This document shows positions 20,801 through 32,672 of a stretch of 64,000 nt of DNA, piece by piece. The position numbers were made by a program, and so were the translations under genes. This DNA comes from Dactylellina haptotyla. Its lineage: Eukaryota > Ascomycota > Orbiliomycetes > Orbiliales > Orbiliaceae. The notes under the pieces are model-generated. The model worked only from the letters and a program-made list of their open reading frames with translations, had not been told where the DNA came from and searched no databases. The stretch covers positions 3,286,001 to 3,350,000 of the forward strand of contig CM062379.1 of the NCBI GenBank assembly GCA_031310005.1, written 5' to 3'. Within the stretch, counting starts at the first letter, position 1. The number at the start of each line of letters is the position of its first letter.

Positions 20801-23800
20801 TAATTTTTCCACCTCAACGGAAAGAAAAGAAAAGAAAATTGGGCACCGGTTCCTTTCATTCACACGCACCCACACCATCTATTGGTCTTCAAAGCGTCTG
20901 GCCACCCAGATCCAAGGCGGTTATGCTTTCAGCAACATGACCAGGTGAATCAGAAGATCATCGTGCCCCTCAATAAACGGGGTAATGAAAAATTGTAATA
21001 CGGTGTGTTGCCGATGGTCCGAATTACGAGTTCTGCTATTGTCATAAAATACATCCCCGCGGCAAACGACGATGGGCTTTGGAGAGGCAGTGGTGGTATG
21101 ACATCGTTTTCGTTTTCCTTTTTTTTTTTGCCGCCTTTCTCTTTTCCTCCTTATGATATCAATTCACTTGCGGCGCACTTCGTCAGGTTGCATCGCTACT
21201 GCCGGATATAATGCGGCAAACCACTGCAAGAGTACAGATTGATCTAGTGCGGCTGTCGATCCAACATTTTCAACCACTTCTCTGCAACTAGTTTGAACTA
21301 CTTTCTCCAACGAGCTCGTACGTGGTAAATTAAGGATACAATAAAGGAATCCATATGCGCAGCCTACAACATTTTATGTCGGTAATTATTTTCTTACATC
21401 CCCAGGTGCTTACCTCCTATATATTACTATGTTTAGTGATATAGCTTCGTGGCCAATACGACGCATTGCTGAACCAATCTGTTCTCATCTAAATGCATCG
21501 ATCCTTTGGGAGGAGCTTTATCCTGGATAGGCACGCGAGGGCGAAGTGTCGTCTGCTAAGCTTTCCCCGAAATATATTTCTGGAGACAGGTCGTCAAAAC
21601 AAAAATGCGCGTCGGTTATGCACGCCATGCATCACAGACAATACGGCAATATTTTGTAGCAAATAAAAATACACGAATCGTTCTCGTAAAGATAGCTAAT
21701 AACTCTCTTATCATTTTTGCACTTCCGGTGGGTAGGTTTGTTAGATCAAAAAAAAGTCTTGGGTCGGTTTTTCGGGTTAGAATATGCGGCTAGTTCGAAA
21801 TATTACGTAAATCAGACGCTGAAAACCGAAGCTCTCGGAATTTTTCAAACTTTTTTTTTCTGGAGATGAGTTGTGTGTGGGTGGATTGAGTTTTCGAGAA
21901 TTCAAGAAAAAAAAGTGACAGGTGTCGGATGGATGGAGGAGATTCGTGCGCTGATCCCAATAGGCCCCGTGTGAAGATCTGACCGCCGGGCATTTCAATG
22001 GGAAGCTACACAACGACATTGCTAGAGCTCCTGGGCCTCTAACCTTTTCTTTCTTTGTTCGATTGATTCATCTCATCCACGGCGCGGATTTCGGAATAGC
22101 CCATTTGAATTAGACAAATATTTGGGGCGGGTTCTCGATTGTTTAGCGTAAAGTATATCTTCCTTGCAGCATGGAAAGCTAAACATGTTTTAGACTTAAT
22201 AGGTAAGATGTCGCTCGGGCGGCTAGCTATATAAAAGCAACCAACACCTTATGCGAAGCATTCTATCTACGGGTTGTATTCTGCTAGTATTTGTTAATAT
22301 CGTATAGATTGTGATTGGTCTAGAAGTTTAAACATTCAGAGAGCGGCATGCGAGACTAAAGTTGGTGTTTTAGCTAACGTCCCGTGTGTGACATTTTCAT
22401 TGAGATTCGGGACTTTGTATCTATCAAAGTTTCCCATCATAATCCACGAATGGTACCAAGAAGCATAAACAGCACTCTTTAATAGCGTGTATTTATAGCC
22501 CTTGTCCAACAAGGCAAGCCACCGTGATTTCTAGGTTCGACCCAGCACTTGCATGTCAACTAGTGCCTTCGCGAACTCGGCAATCGTCAAGCTGTCGGCA
22601 TTGGAACCTTCTTGCAGTCAACTGTGAGCAGATATAAACAAGGGCTCATATTATACCAGTTTCCTACTGGAGATAAGATAAATTGTATCGTTAGAGCAGG
22701 CGCTGGGGTATATATACAACAGTATAGAGAAGTCATCTAAGGCCCCGGATCGTGCGTCTGAATAGATCTCATGGATCAGGGTGCCACTTGAGGGTACTGG
22801 GACTACATCGAACCCAAAAATTTTCTCGGCGAGGTGACCTTGCAGTCGGGTCTGGGAGATCATTTGTCTGATATGTCAGGTCCGAAGGGCCTAGGGCTCG
22901 TCGGTGGTCGCCTGTTTGTGCTGGGACTAGAGGTAGGGGTGTTGATTAGGGTTTCGGTGAGGCAGTGCTGGTGTTACTTCAACCCCGACGATATCGACAT
23001 TTGATTGTAATTTGAAGGTTTATCTTTTGTTATTGAGGTGGTGATTGGCAACATATGCATGTGTCTGCGATTGTGTTTGAACGGAAGGTGAAGTATATTG
23101 GTGTCTTCAGGGTAAGATTCTAGAATGCCATATTACAAATCACGCGCGCAGAGGGAGGGATAAGAGATAAAGAGGGCCACGAGAATAGCGATACGAAAAA
23201 CCTGCCCTAGTATTATAAATGCCTATTCGCTGTATTCCAGATCCGATTCTGTGCCGCCAACACGTCAACTTGATTGATACTTTGAGAGTTGGTGTTGGAA
23301 TGTAAAGATGCAAGTATAAACATGTTTTGATTAGTTGAGGGTAGGATCTAGGCATACGTGATTGATGGGACATTTGAGAAACTCTTCGGTCAATCCGGAG
23401 CTGAAAATTTGCCTTGAAGTCCATAAAGACCTGAGATCTCACAGTCACTGCTGAACCATTGATGTTTTAGCTGAGTATAGCAGCTGGAATTCTTGGTGGC
23501 TGGTGTGATGGACATAGCGCGCTCATGAGCCACAGCTTGGCTGGGCGGGGTTAGTTCGCGTGCGCCGAGAGGCAAGTTGCATATTAAGTGCAAGTGCGGG
23601 CATCCACGCCCGCCAAAAGAGGATACGTCGATTCTGAAATGCACGTCTGATTCGCTCTTGCGGTACTGGAGCGAGTCTTGATTTTGAGAATCTGAACCAC
23701 TTTCCCCCACCCTGGGTTAATTATAGCATGCAGAACGATAATTCCACGGAGTATGGATACTTTGTTCTTCGACTTCTTTGGACGAGCGGAGTTGGAAGTT

Positions 23801-25341
23801 CAAGGAAAAACCTTCTAGAGACCGGGCCTTTCCTGTATAGGGCGTAGCTGCTTTTTCGAGCAGCCCGCCGAAATGCTTGCTTGCTGCAGGCTCGCTGCTG
23901 TCTTGCTTGCTTGACGGGCTTCTCTGTTTCTAGACGGACGGTTTTTTCCCTTTCGTTTTGCCTGCCATCCTAAAACGCCCCTTTTGCACCGCGCACAACA
24001 CCTGCATTCCCAAACACTCTTCCGGCCCCCGGCGCACACTTTCTCGCCCTCGACGTACAACAAGGTAACAGGTAACAGATAACTAACAGCAGCTGACGTG
24101 AAAAGAGGCTGCTCCACTAGCCTATATCGAGTGGATATATATACGATCCGATATATTCTTTCCATTCTTTTCCCTGGAAAAGGAATCGAGTTCGTCTCTT
24201 TTAAGATGCTGTCTAGCGTGCGGGGCCATGGCTGCTGCGGGTATTTTGTCACTTGACGCCACCCCGATGGAAAGACTGGTTTCTTGGGGCTGAAGCAATA
24301 TCCATTGGCCATCCTGCCTCCTTAGCACTCGTTTCAGTTTTCCTCCAACAGGGTCTGGGGGTGTTCTGCCAGGGCGAATTTGTGCTTGCACAGACCAAAA
24401 AGAACCACGATAGAAGGTGAATATGCTTGATTGAGTGATCGAATAGTGGGCCTGCATTATAGGCTGCTACTGGGTTGTAAGGGACCGTAATACTTAATTT
24501 CTCCTTTACACTGCCCAAACAATCGTAGTCCGTAGAGAACCAACCAGTCAGTCGATCGAACGTCCGTTATTGTGGAGCACTCGTCCGGCCTGCTTTTCCC
24601 CTTCTCATCCATAGAGCATATATTTTTATTGTTATTGTCTGATTTGGTAGATAGTAGACAGTCGGTCAGCGACTAGCACGAGGGTATATCCACCGCTATT
24701 GGCTTCTCTCCTCCCTTGTAGACAGGAACTTGACTTGGGTTTGCCTGCTTGTTTCGAGCAACCTACACCATTTTTGCGCGATCTTTTCCCTTCTCCAGGT
24801 CGCTCCTTCTGTGCGAAACCCCAACGTCATCCCCCTTTAACAGCTAACCGCCGAGGGCTCGAGTTCGACAAACCGTTGCACGCTGCGCTTTTCGATCGTT
24901 GATTTCTTTCTGAATCCAAACCTCTTACCCCCCGCCAAACCTCTCTCAAACATGCCTGGTCTGCCCGCGGTCGATCGATCGTAATAGTCGTCGCCGCCGC
25001 CGCCGCTTTTTCCCACACTCAATCACATCGCATCTCCTTTCTCGTTTCGCAGTCTGACGGAGGTTGTTTATACCCTTTCCCGTAAAGTATCATTCACGCT
25101 GCGGCTATCAGCCTCTCCTCAGCCAGCATTCCTCAACCGCTATCGATTCCAAGATACGCCCGGGAAGAGAGGGAAGCAACAACGAGTCCAGCCCTTGTCC
25201 GCTCGCTCCCTCGTTCCTCGAGCGGCCTCTGAGAAGGCAAAAGGCAAACTCGAACTCCTCGATAATAATAAATAATAATAGTAAGGTACCTGCATTGCCG
25301 ACGCAGAATCCTCATTTTGGATTCCCCAACATCAGCTCAGC
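17817..25341. other. 7.5-kb stretch without a supportable gene
   Basis: The left 1 kb is likely promoter and leader of the leftward kinase gene. The right 0.8 kb or so, pyrimidine-rich with CTCGCTCCCTCG-like words, is likely promoter and leader of the Tea4/Bud14-like gene. Between about 19.1 and 24.5 kb there are only short unconvincing frames (all under 170 codons, no domain). I saw no repeats with clear ends, no tRNA and no transposon domain. Confidence 0.5.
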
Positions 25342-28300
25342 ATGCCGCGCCCTCAGATCATCAGAGCTGGTAAGTTCAAGATAATCTCCCTTTATCTGTC
25401 TCTCTCGCTCCCTCGCTCTTGAGAAATGTCCCCTCCATTCAGCGCCCGTCGCACAAGACCTTCGTTTCCTGCTCCAACCCTTGCCTATCTGGTCTCCCAG
25501 ATGTCTCTCGCCCTTCACAGCCCAGCCTTTTCGGTCGGTTGAACCTCTTTTTGGGGCGACCTTCGGCTGGATGATGCTTTTTCTGTGAGAGAATGTGTGG
25601 GTGGTGTGGCTGTCCTCGTCTCGAAATTGGCTGTCCCCTTTTTCTTCAGGCGGTCCTGCGAGTTGTCCTGAAACGACACACCCTTTCCTTCCGCAAACGT
25701 GGGCAGCAATCTTTTCTCGATCTCCCATCGTATTTACATTCCTGCGATCCCTTCGATAGACCGCATCGCTCCAGTTGTTCTGTTTCTTTGGTGCTTCCTT
25801 TTTGATAGTTTTTTCCCTTTATTTTTTCTTTCGTCTGCAGCATTTCGTCGTATATACCTATCGCTGTTGTTTCTATACTTGGAAGGAATTTGGAATTTCT
25901 TGTTGCGGAGAACGGGCACCCCGAAGGAGGGATATTGCAAACAACAAACGGACGAGAAAGGGAGAGAATAGGACAAGGCCAAAGACACCCGGTTGCTAAT
26001 TGAAACGCTTTCGCTTCTTCCTCTCTTCGAACGCAACTTTAGATACGATCGATCTCCAACACGACCAAGATCATCCCTCCGCGAAAGACCATTCTTCCTC
26101 GAACGGTGTCGCGACAAAGGCAGGCCCGGGAATAGCACCATCGCAGGCGAACGCGCTCATGAACGTTGCTCAGGAGCAAGCTCATGAACAGCACGACTTG
26201 ATGACGGTCCAACACAGAATCAACGGGGCGTCCAACGGGGACTCGTACATCCCGGACTCGATAAGTCCCTACGATCACGACCCTCATTACGGTCACGGCC
26301 ATGACGACGATACCAACGATGAGGACGAATTGGACGAGGACATGCTCGACCGGATGTCCTCCAGTCCCTCCATTTCCGACGAAGACATAGACTTTGAGTT
26401 CGTATACGCGTTGCACACCTTTATCGCTACCGTCGAGGGGCAGGCCAACGCTACCAAAGGCGACACCATGGTTCTCCTGGACGACTCGAACTCTTACTGG
26501 TGGTTGGTACGGGTCGTAAAGGATTCTTCAATTGGTGAGACAGCAATCATCACCGGATACCCGCAGATCGTCAGACGAGGGTTGTCGTCGCTAATAACAA
26601 CTTTCCTACAAAAATAGGTTATCTCCCGGCTGAGCATATCGAAACCCCATCGGAAAGGCTGGCACGTTTAAATAAACACCGGAACGTCGATGTATGATGC
26701 GCCCCCCTAAGTACAAAAACAATAAAGTTGATAAACCAACCCGCTAACTCGTAACAACGCAGTTGTCGACGCCTATGCTTGGTGATAACCAAGAAAAATC
26801 GAAAAATATCCTCAAGAAGGCGATGAGGAGGCGAGCCGCAAAGACCGTTCAATTTGCTCCTCCGACATACGTAGAAGCGTCAGATTATGACTACAGCACC
26901 GACGAAGAAGACATCGAAGGAGGTTATTACAGTAATGATGATGAAGGTGCTGCGATGGAGGAGGAGGATACCGCGCAAGCGGAGAACAAGCCCGCCAGCG
27001 CTTCGATAGTCGTAGACGACGAAATAACACCTATAGATGCACCCGACACCGCCGAGAAGCCGAGAGCGCTGGAAGAAAACATCAAAGAGAAGCCGCAGGA
27101 AAGGCCTAAAGAAAAACCGAAAGAGAAAGAGAAGGAAAAAGAAAAGGAGAAGGAGAAAGAGAAGGACAGGGAGGAGGAGAAGACTATTATCAAACCCTTT
27201 GCGAGGGCAGAACGACGAGATAGCGAGGATATCTTCGAGCATTCTAAAGGTATTTTGCGATTGATAAATAAAATCTCTCTAATTGACATAACTAACTGCG
27301 CCACCAATTATAGTCGATGCCCCAACCGAAAGCAAGCCTCGCGGTAGAACCACCGACTCAGTACTGTTCGGTGATCCGAACTCGGAACCTCGACGTATCA
27401 CGTTGACTCCCAAACTTGCCCGAGACGATGATATCCAAACCTCTCCTAGCGTCGTTCCTGTGAAACCAAAGACTTCTCTGGACCGAATCGGTAAACGAGA
27501 TGATGTTCTTTCGCCGCCACCGGCGACAAAGCCTGAAAAGGCCAAGAAAGAGAAGAAGTCGGTCTTTGGAAACTTGTTCAAAAAGAGAAAAACCAACTCT
27601 AAAGACGACGAGATTGATGAATTCCTACACGCCAACGAGAAGAAGTCATCCGATTCCCTTCGGGACGACTCTAGCTCAGGACGTCCAGGAAGCAGCAGAG
27701 GTGGTAATTCGTTCGAACAGCAATCTCCGCAGCTGCAATACCAGCCTGCTCGATCGCAACAGCAGCAACAAAACGAGAAGCTTCTGCAAAACCCGCCGAC
27801 GCAGCAGCAGCAGCAGCAGCAGCAAAAGAAAGGACCCGAGCCATCCAATATTGGAAAGCTCACAAAGGCTCCAATCAGAACTATCGATTCGGTTCGAGAG
27901 GTTGACGAAGAAGAGGAAGAGCGACCCTTCGGAATGAAGTTCGCGAAACCCATTCCTCCAATTGACAAGCAGCAATCTATTGTCATACCTATCAAGGAAT
28001 CTCCAAAACCAGAGCAGGGGCATATGGCTCCGGCTGCATTACAACAACAACCAACTGTAGAAGCTTCTCCTGTGTCCGTCCAGACATCTATCTCAGAGTC
28101 CGGTCCTATATATGAAGAGCCGGCAGACGTTGTGAAATATACTGATGATATGGATGGAAGAGCTGATGGGTATTACTCGGACACTCCTGATGATCTCACC
28201 CCGCATGAACTACCCTCGCTTATACCTGACAATGGTAGTGGATCCGAGGATAACAATCCTCACGATACTCCGACTGATTCTGCATACCCCGGCACGCCTG

Positions 28301-28605
28301 TGGCTCAGCCAGGCTCGCCCGCCGAACTCGTATGGTCCGAAGCCGCTCTCAAAACGTACTTGGACGACGACAACCAAGACATCAGAGACTTCCTCGTCGT
28401 TGTTAATCATCGCACCGAGGTTTCTTCTGTCAAATCACACCCGCAGATCACACCTTTGTTTGCAGATGCAAATTCTAAGCTGCAAGATATCACAACGGTA
28501 AGCTTTTTTGGTGCAAATTCTAAGGTTCCAGGTTCAAATGAGCTAATTTATTTTCTACAGCGACTTGACTCCATTCTCGATCGATATATGAAGTCACGGC
28601 GGTAG
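25342..28605 (+). CDS. Tea4/Bud14 (TeaC)-type SH3 polarity factor, 769 aa
   Basis: Six exons: 25342-25369, 26043-26534, 26618-26691, 26763-27249, 27314-28497, 28561-28605. The short first exon joins over a 673-nt intron to give MPRPQIIRADTIDLQHDQ. An SH3 domain lies at about 130-185 (FVYALHTFIATVEGQ, YWWLVRVVKDSSIGYLP). KTVQF at 225-229 is an RVxF-type docking site for type-1 phosphatase. In yeasts Bud14/Tea4 recruit Glc7/Dis2 to growth sites and link microtubule ends to formins; by analogy this protein should help place hyphal tips. The rest is low-complexity: acidic DEDELDEDML before the SH3, a Lys/Glu run (27105-27180), and a Gln tract from a CAG repeat. The ATG at 25342 was chosen because its G fits phase 1 with the SH3 exon; the in-frame ATG at 26000 lies in the intron. 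Confidence 0.85.
27802..27825 (+). repeat. CAG trinucleotide repeat coding poly-Gln
   Basis: Seven CAG units followed by CAA inside the fifth exon of the Tea4/Bud14-like gene. A second Gln-rich stretch (CAACAGCAGCAACAA) lies just upstream at about 27758. Such repeats are prone to length change. Confidence 0.85.
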
Positions 28606-29402
28606 ATTCGACGTACTTCTAATCCGAAACGTATTTATATCATCAAACGTCGCCATTCATCTCACACAGCTCTCATCGACAAACGAATCCAAAACTTCAG
28701 CCGTAAACTCTAATTTCACGAAATCTGTGGACACTCAAATGGTTTATTTACGACCGCTTTTATATATACATATACACGGCACGGCTCTCCCATTTTATAT
28801 TCGTAATTTCCATTCCTCCTCTTCCTCTCATCATTTTCCTTTGGGAGTCGCTTCGGCCGGGTCGATTGCAATGTTGGGAACATTTCGCTGGCGTTTGGTA
28901 GTGTTCTACTTTTTCTTTCCCGGTTTCCGTCTCATTTTCCGAGGTTTATTCTTCCGTCGCTCTCGCGAATCTCCTTCCACATAACTCTGTATACTAGTAT
29001 TCAGCATCACGACATTATGATTTGCTTGTCTGTCCTTCACCGTTCTGTTTTTCTTTGTCAAAAAGAACTCCTTCCTTACACATTTCTTTAGTTTTTCCCT
29101 TTGTCTTCTCTGGCATGGAGTCACTGTGGGCTTTTTTTTTTAAACAAAACCATTATCTTTTTTTCCCTCTCCTCTTTGTTAATTTCTGGGAGTTTCTCTC
29201 TTCTATTTTTATTTGCTCGGATACCCGCTTTTCAAAATCATTGTTGCTTCAGTTCTCTCTGCGTTTTATTTACAAAGTATATGTACATGCATGCGCACTT
29301 GCTTTCTCCTTTGTCTTCAATTCGAATTGTATTATTAACATACAATCTCACCAAAAAAAGAAATCTGGTTAATTTTCAATATATTTATATATCTCTCTCT
29401 CT
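28606..29402. other. Convergent 3' intergenic region
   Basis: Lies between the 3' ends of the Tea4-like and NDUFAF6-like genes. T-rich on the plus strand, no gene. A CT dinucleotide tract (TATATCTCTCTCTCTTCAG) near 29387-29405 abuts the NDUFAF6-like stop codon. Confidence 0.5.
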
Positions 29403-30551
29403 TCAGAATTGCCTTTGCGTATTGGCGATGTAGGCCTTCCACGGTAACCTCCATTCCCTGCGCTGAAGTGATGCATCGAATACGTCAAAGTCAGCCTTTT
29501 CGAGTCGACCAAGGTATAGAGCCGTTGGGACCTGCATCGTATTAGTAAATGTGATATTCGGTATATATATATCTTAACGGCACAGGTAAACTTACAGCAG
29601 GGAGGAAAGTAGCAAAGGCCAGTCCCTTTCCTTCGTTACCCGCGTGTTTGAGCATTTCTCTCGCAGTTATCAAATGATCGTTCGCTCTTGTGGCAATTTC
29701 GAAAATAACATCCTTCAGACCCTCCGCATTCCCGCCATACCTGATGACATCTTCCTGACGAAGCCCATGTTTCACACAAACGTCAACAGGCAGCAATACG
29801 GCCGCGTGTGTGCTATTAGGACCGGGTGCGGCCAGTAGCGGGGTACCCCGCAGAACAGCCGTTATACCAGACGCCTTCCCGATATGCGAAGCCACGTGAT
29901 CCAAGTTCGTAGACCGATAGTTCAAGGCTTCGAGCGAGAGGTAGTGAAGCGACGAGTAGGTGGATTCTGAGTAGGATTCCAATGCGTCGATATTGGTGTA
30001 CGATTGGTTGCCCAGGTACTGCTCCCGGGCAGCGATGAGCTTCATCCAGAACGACTTTGTGAACTGGATGCCATCTTGGTGGATCACTTTGGCGAGCAGC
30101 AGGGCGACGGGTTCCTGCGGCGGGTGGCCGCTGTACGTCTTTTCGATAGCATCACGCCAGAACTGCATGCGCATGCGCCCGACGGTGAGGTTGGAGACTT
30201 GGTCGGCTACTCGGGCGACATCGACGTTGAAGGCGCGGATGGCGAGGTGGGCGTCCCGGATTGATTGCGGAGTGAAGGTGGAGAGGATGTAGGATGGGTA
30301 GTCGTGGGTTCTGAGCTGGCGGGCAGGGGCAAAGGTCAGATGGGTTTACATTTACATTTACATCTTTGAGAGGTAGTATCAAAGTGGGTATACCTGAGAA
30401 GCTCCTGACAGTAGTTCCGCACCGCTTCGATGTTTGTAGGAGCATCGTGAGAATGCGAATGCGAATGCGAGTGAGCGTGGGTGGAGTGTCGACGGGCGCC
30501 GGTCAGGGAGCCAATTGACCGTACCCGCCGGAGTGCTCTAAGGGAAGACAT
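29403..30551 (-). CDS. NDUFAF6-like complex I assembly factor (squalene/phytoene synthase fold), 333 aa
   Basis: Three exons on the minus strand: 30551-30394, 30310-29596, 29531-29403. The N-terminus is arginine-rich (MSSLRALRRVRSIGSLTGAR), a mitochondrial presequence, followed by a His-Ser repeat (HAHSHSHSHSH). The core has the family features DQVSNLTVGRMRMQFWRDAI, YCQELLRTHDYPSYIL near the start, and a C-terminal LEKADFDVFDASLQRREWRLPW. The fold is that of squalene/phytoene synthases, but the acidic DxxxD pairs of true prenyl synthases are not obvious, as in NDUFAF6/Sicily. The family supports biogenesis of respiratory complex I (ND1 module). The acceptor of exon 2 was placed after CTCAG to keep ELLRTHDYP in frame. 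It is transcribed away from DCN1, 773 bp apart. Confidence 0.85.
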
Positions 30552-31324
30552 GGCGTGCTGGAAGGGGGCTACTGCATCGTCGTGATCGCCGCGCGGAGAG
30601 TTGGGGATGTCGTCGAAGGCGCCAGCGGCGGACGTCAGTCAACGCAGTTTTGTCTCACTGTGACGATCCGCCGCCCAAAACACCACGCCGCCTCGGCGAC
30701 AGAGTGTTTACCTGTTTACACGGATCTCGGCCAAAACAGCGGGGCCTCGCCGTCGAAGGGCGCATTTGGCGTCTGCCTCAGATATCCGTGACCGTGAGAC
30801 CTTCGCCGCAGACGACGCTCGAGCGGTGCACGCGAGAGCTGTTGCTCAGATATTGGCATTATCGTCACTGGAGCGAGGCTAGGCAGTGGATGGCAATCCG
30901 ACCCGCTGCCGGGTTGCCCCTCCTTGTCCACCGCCTTTAGGCTCGTTAAACCCCCCACTTGGGCCGCCTAACCCGCTCGATTTGCGACCAAAATCGCATG
31001 ACTGTCCACTCCTTCCCGACTCCCACTTCAACCACTTTGGCTCGCCCGGCCTACAACTAGGCGATAGATCCTTAGATTTTCTACCTTCTCGGGCTTTTCA
31101 GCGCTCTCGCCGTATACAAGATATATACTCGCTGCCAAGTATCGCAGGCTTTTTGGAAGCTGTCAGGCGCATGTAAAATCTCAGCCTCGTCATTTTAACG
31201 GTCTCCAGCAGCTAACGGTTTCCTATCTCCAGCTCACGATCGCTCCAAGTTTCGTAACGCACACGTCGAAACGTAACGCTACATATAGCTTCGAGTATAT
31301 TCATTCTCACTCACAGCTGCCGGC
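30552..31324. promoter_or_regulatory. Divergent promoter region, NDUFAF6-like / DCN1
   Basis: GC-richer than other intergenic DNA, with no gene. It separates two head-to-head genes and must hold both promoters. No TATA box stood out. Confidence 0.5.
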
Positions 31325-32672
31325 ATGGTATGGCCACACATTGATATGCTACCTGGACCCAGCCCATCGAGCGGAGAGCTAATCACAAGCTCAAACACAG
31401 AGTTACGGCCTTTCCAGCTCGCGGCGCTCTGCGCTGACGGAGCAGTTCATGCAATTCACACAGGCATCTGGAGATGTAGCAAAAAAGGTATGACTGCACC
31501 TTCGAAGGACTGCACGCCATCGCTATTGCCTTGTCGACTGTCCGCCAAAACAATCCACAATAGCCGTGCGCGGGGACCTGTGTTGACTTCGGTTTATAGA
31601 CGCTACAAGCCCACAACTGGAACCTCGATCATGCCATCGATTCGTACGTCTCCACCATCACCACCAATCCCATTCTAGCATTGCAACCATAGAGAACCAA
31701 TACTTCCACCATGGGGCTGGAGAACCTTTTCACCGTACCATCCAAATACGCTGCTAAGGGGAATCGAACCCGGCCTCCTCGTTTTGTGTTCGTCGCAGGC
31801 TCTCGCTCACAGTCATCTAGTTATTACCAAAACGCTAGCAATAATTCTTCATCCGCCCCTACGAACCCGGCTGCCCTCAATGCCATTTTTGACCAGTTTC
31901 GACGTACGATACTCTAGCCTCATTTGAAGGGAAGGTAGAAGACTAAGATGTGATTTTGTAGAACCCGATGATACCGCGGATTCATTATCGATAGGAGGAA
32001 CGATGGCTTACTTTGAAGCCCTCGATTTGCAACTCGATGACCCGACTGTTCTGGCACTCAGCAAAGCTCTTGACTCGCCTGCTATGGGTGAATTCACCCG
32101 GAAAGGTTTCGTAGACGGTTGGGCATCCCTAGGGTAAATCATCATGCTACTGATACGTGTTTTTTGAACCACCTTCTAAACCCTTCTATCAAATAGAGCG
32201 GATACTCTTGAGAAAAAGAAAGAGAAACTCAGAGAGTTGAAGACTCGTCTGAATACCGATGATAGTTTCTTTAAAGAAGTTTACATCTGGACCTTCGGCT
32301 GGGCAAAATCACCAGGACAAAGAGCATTGCTTCCCGACACCGCTATCGAATGGTGGAAACTGTTGCTTGCAGGCAGGTTTCAGGGACATCTTGACAATTG
32401 GGTTGAGTTTATAGAAACCAAGTTCAAGAAGAGCATCCCCAAGGATACATGGAACATGCTGTACGACTTTGTCGAGTACGTCAAGACTGATCCAACATTG
32501 GAAAAGTGGGATTATATGGGTACGTCAATATCGATATCGTTCTAGACTCTGCGCGGTTTATTTTTGGAATATAGTCAGATGCTAATGTGATTGACCTTCG
32601 TCTATCATTCTAGGTTCGTGGCCAAGCGTCATTGATGAATACGTCGAGTATTACAAAGAGCTGCCCAAATAG
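31325..32672 (+). CDS. DCN1: Dcn1, cullin neddylation E3 (UBA plus PONY/DCUN1 domain), about 282 aa
   Basis: Proposed exons: 31325-31327 (ATG only), 31401-31487, 31600-31643, 31679-31734, 31799-31903, 31962-32133, 32197-32519, 32614-32672. Exons 2-3 give a UBA-like helix set: LTEQFMQFTQASGDVAKKTL and HNWNLDHAIDS. The last four exons give the PONY domain: NPAALNAIFDQFR, GTMAYFEALDLQLDD, MGEFTRKGFVDGWASLG, GQRALLPDTAIEWW, and the C-terminal WPSVIDEYVEYYK, which binds cullins. Dcn1 promotes Nedd8 transfer from Ubc12 to cullins in nucleus and cytoplasm. The linker between 31644 and 31798 is unsure: the frame needs a very short 35-nt intron (31644-31678), or a 47-49 nt alternative with a changed linker. 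The first intron starts GTATGG and has GCTAAT near 31378; AGTTACGG then follows the ATG in frame. Confidence 0.85.

Noticed and set aside
27279-27995. 238-codon frame antisense to the Tea4/Bud14-like gene
   Set aside because: Ser/Cys/Phe-rich composition arises from the reverse of CAG and GAA codons; no domain.
31755-31772. GGGAATCGAACCC, a B-box-like word on the minus strand
   Set aside because: T-stem has a mismatch and no A box or acceptor stem pairs with it; it lies in an intron of DCN1.
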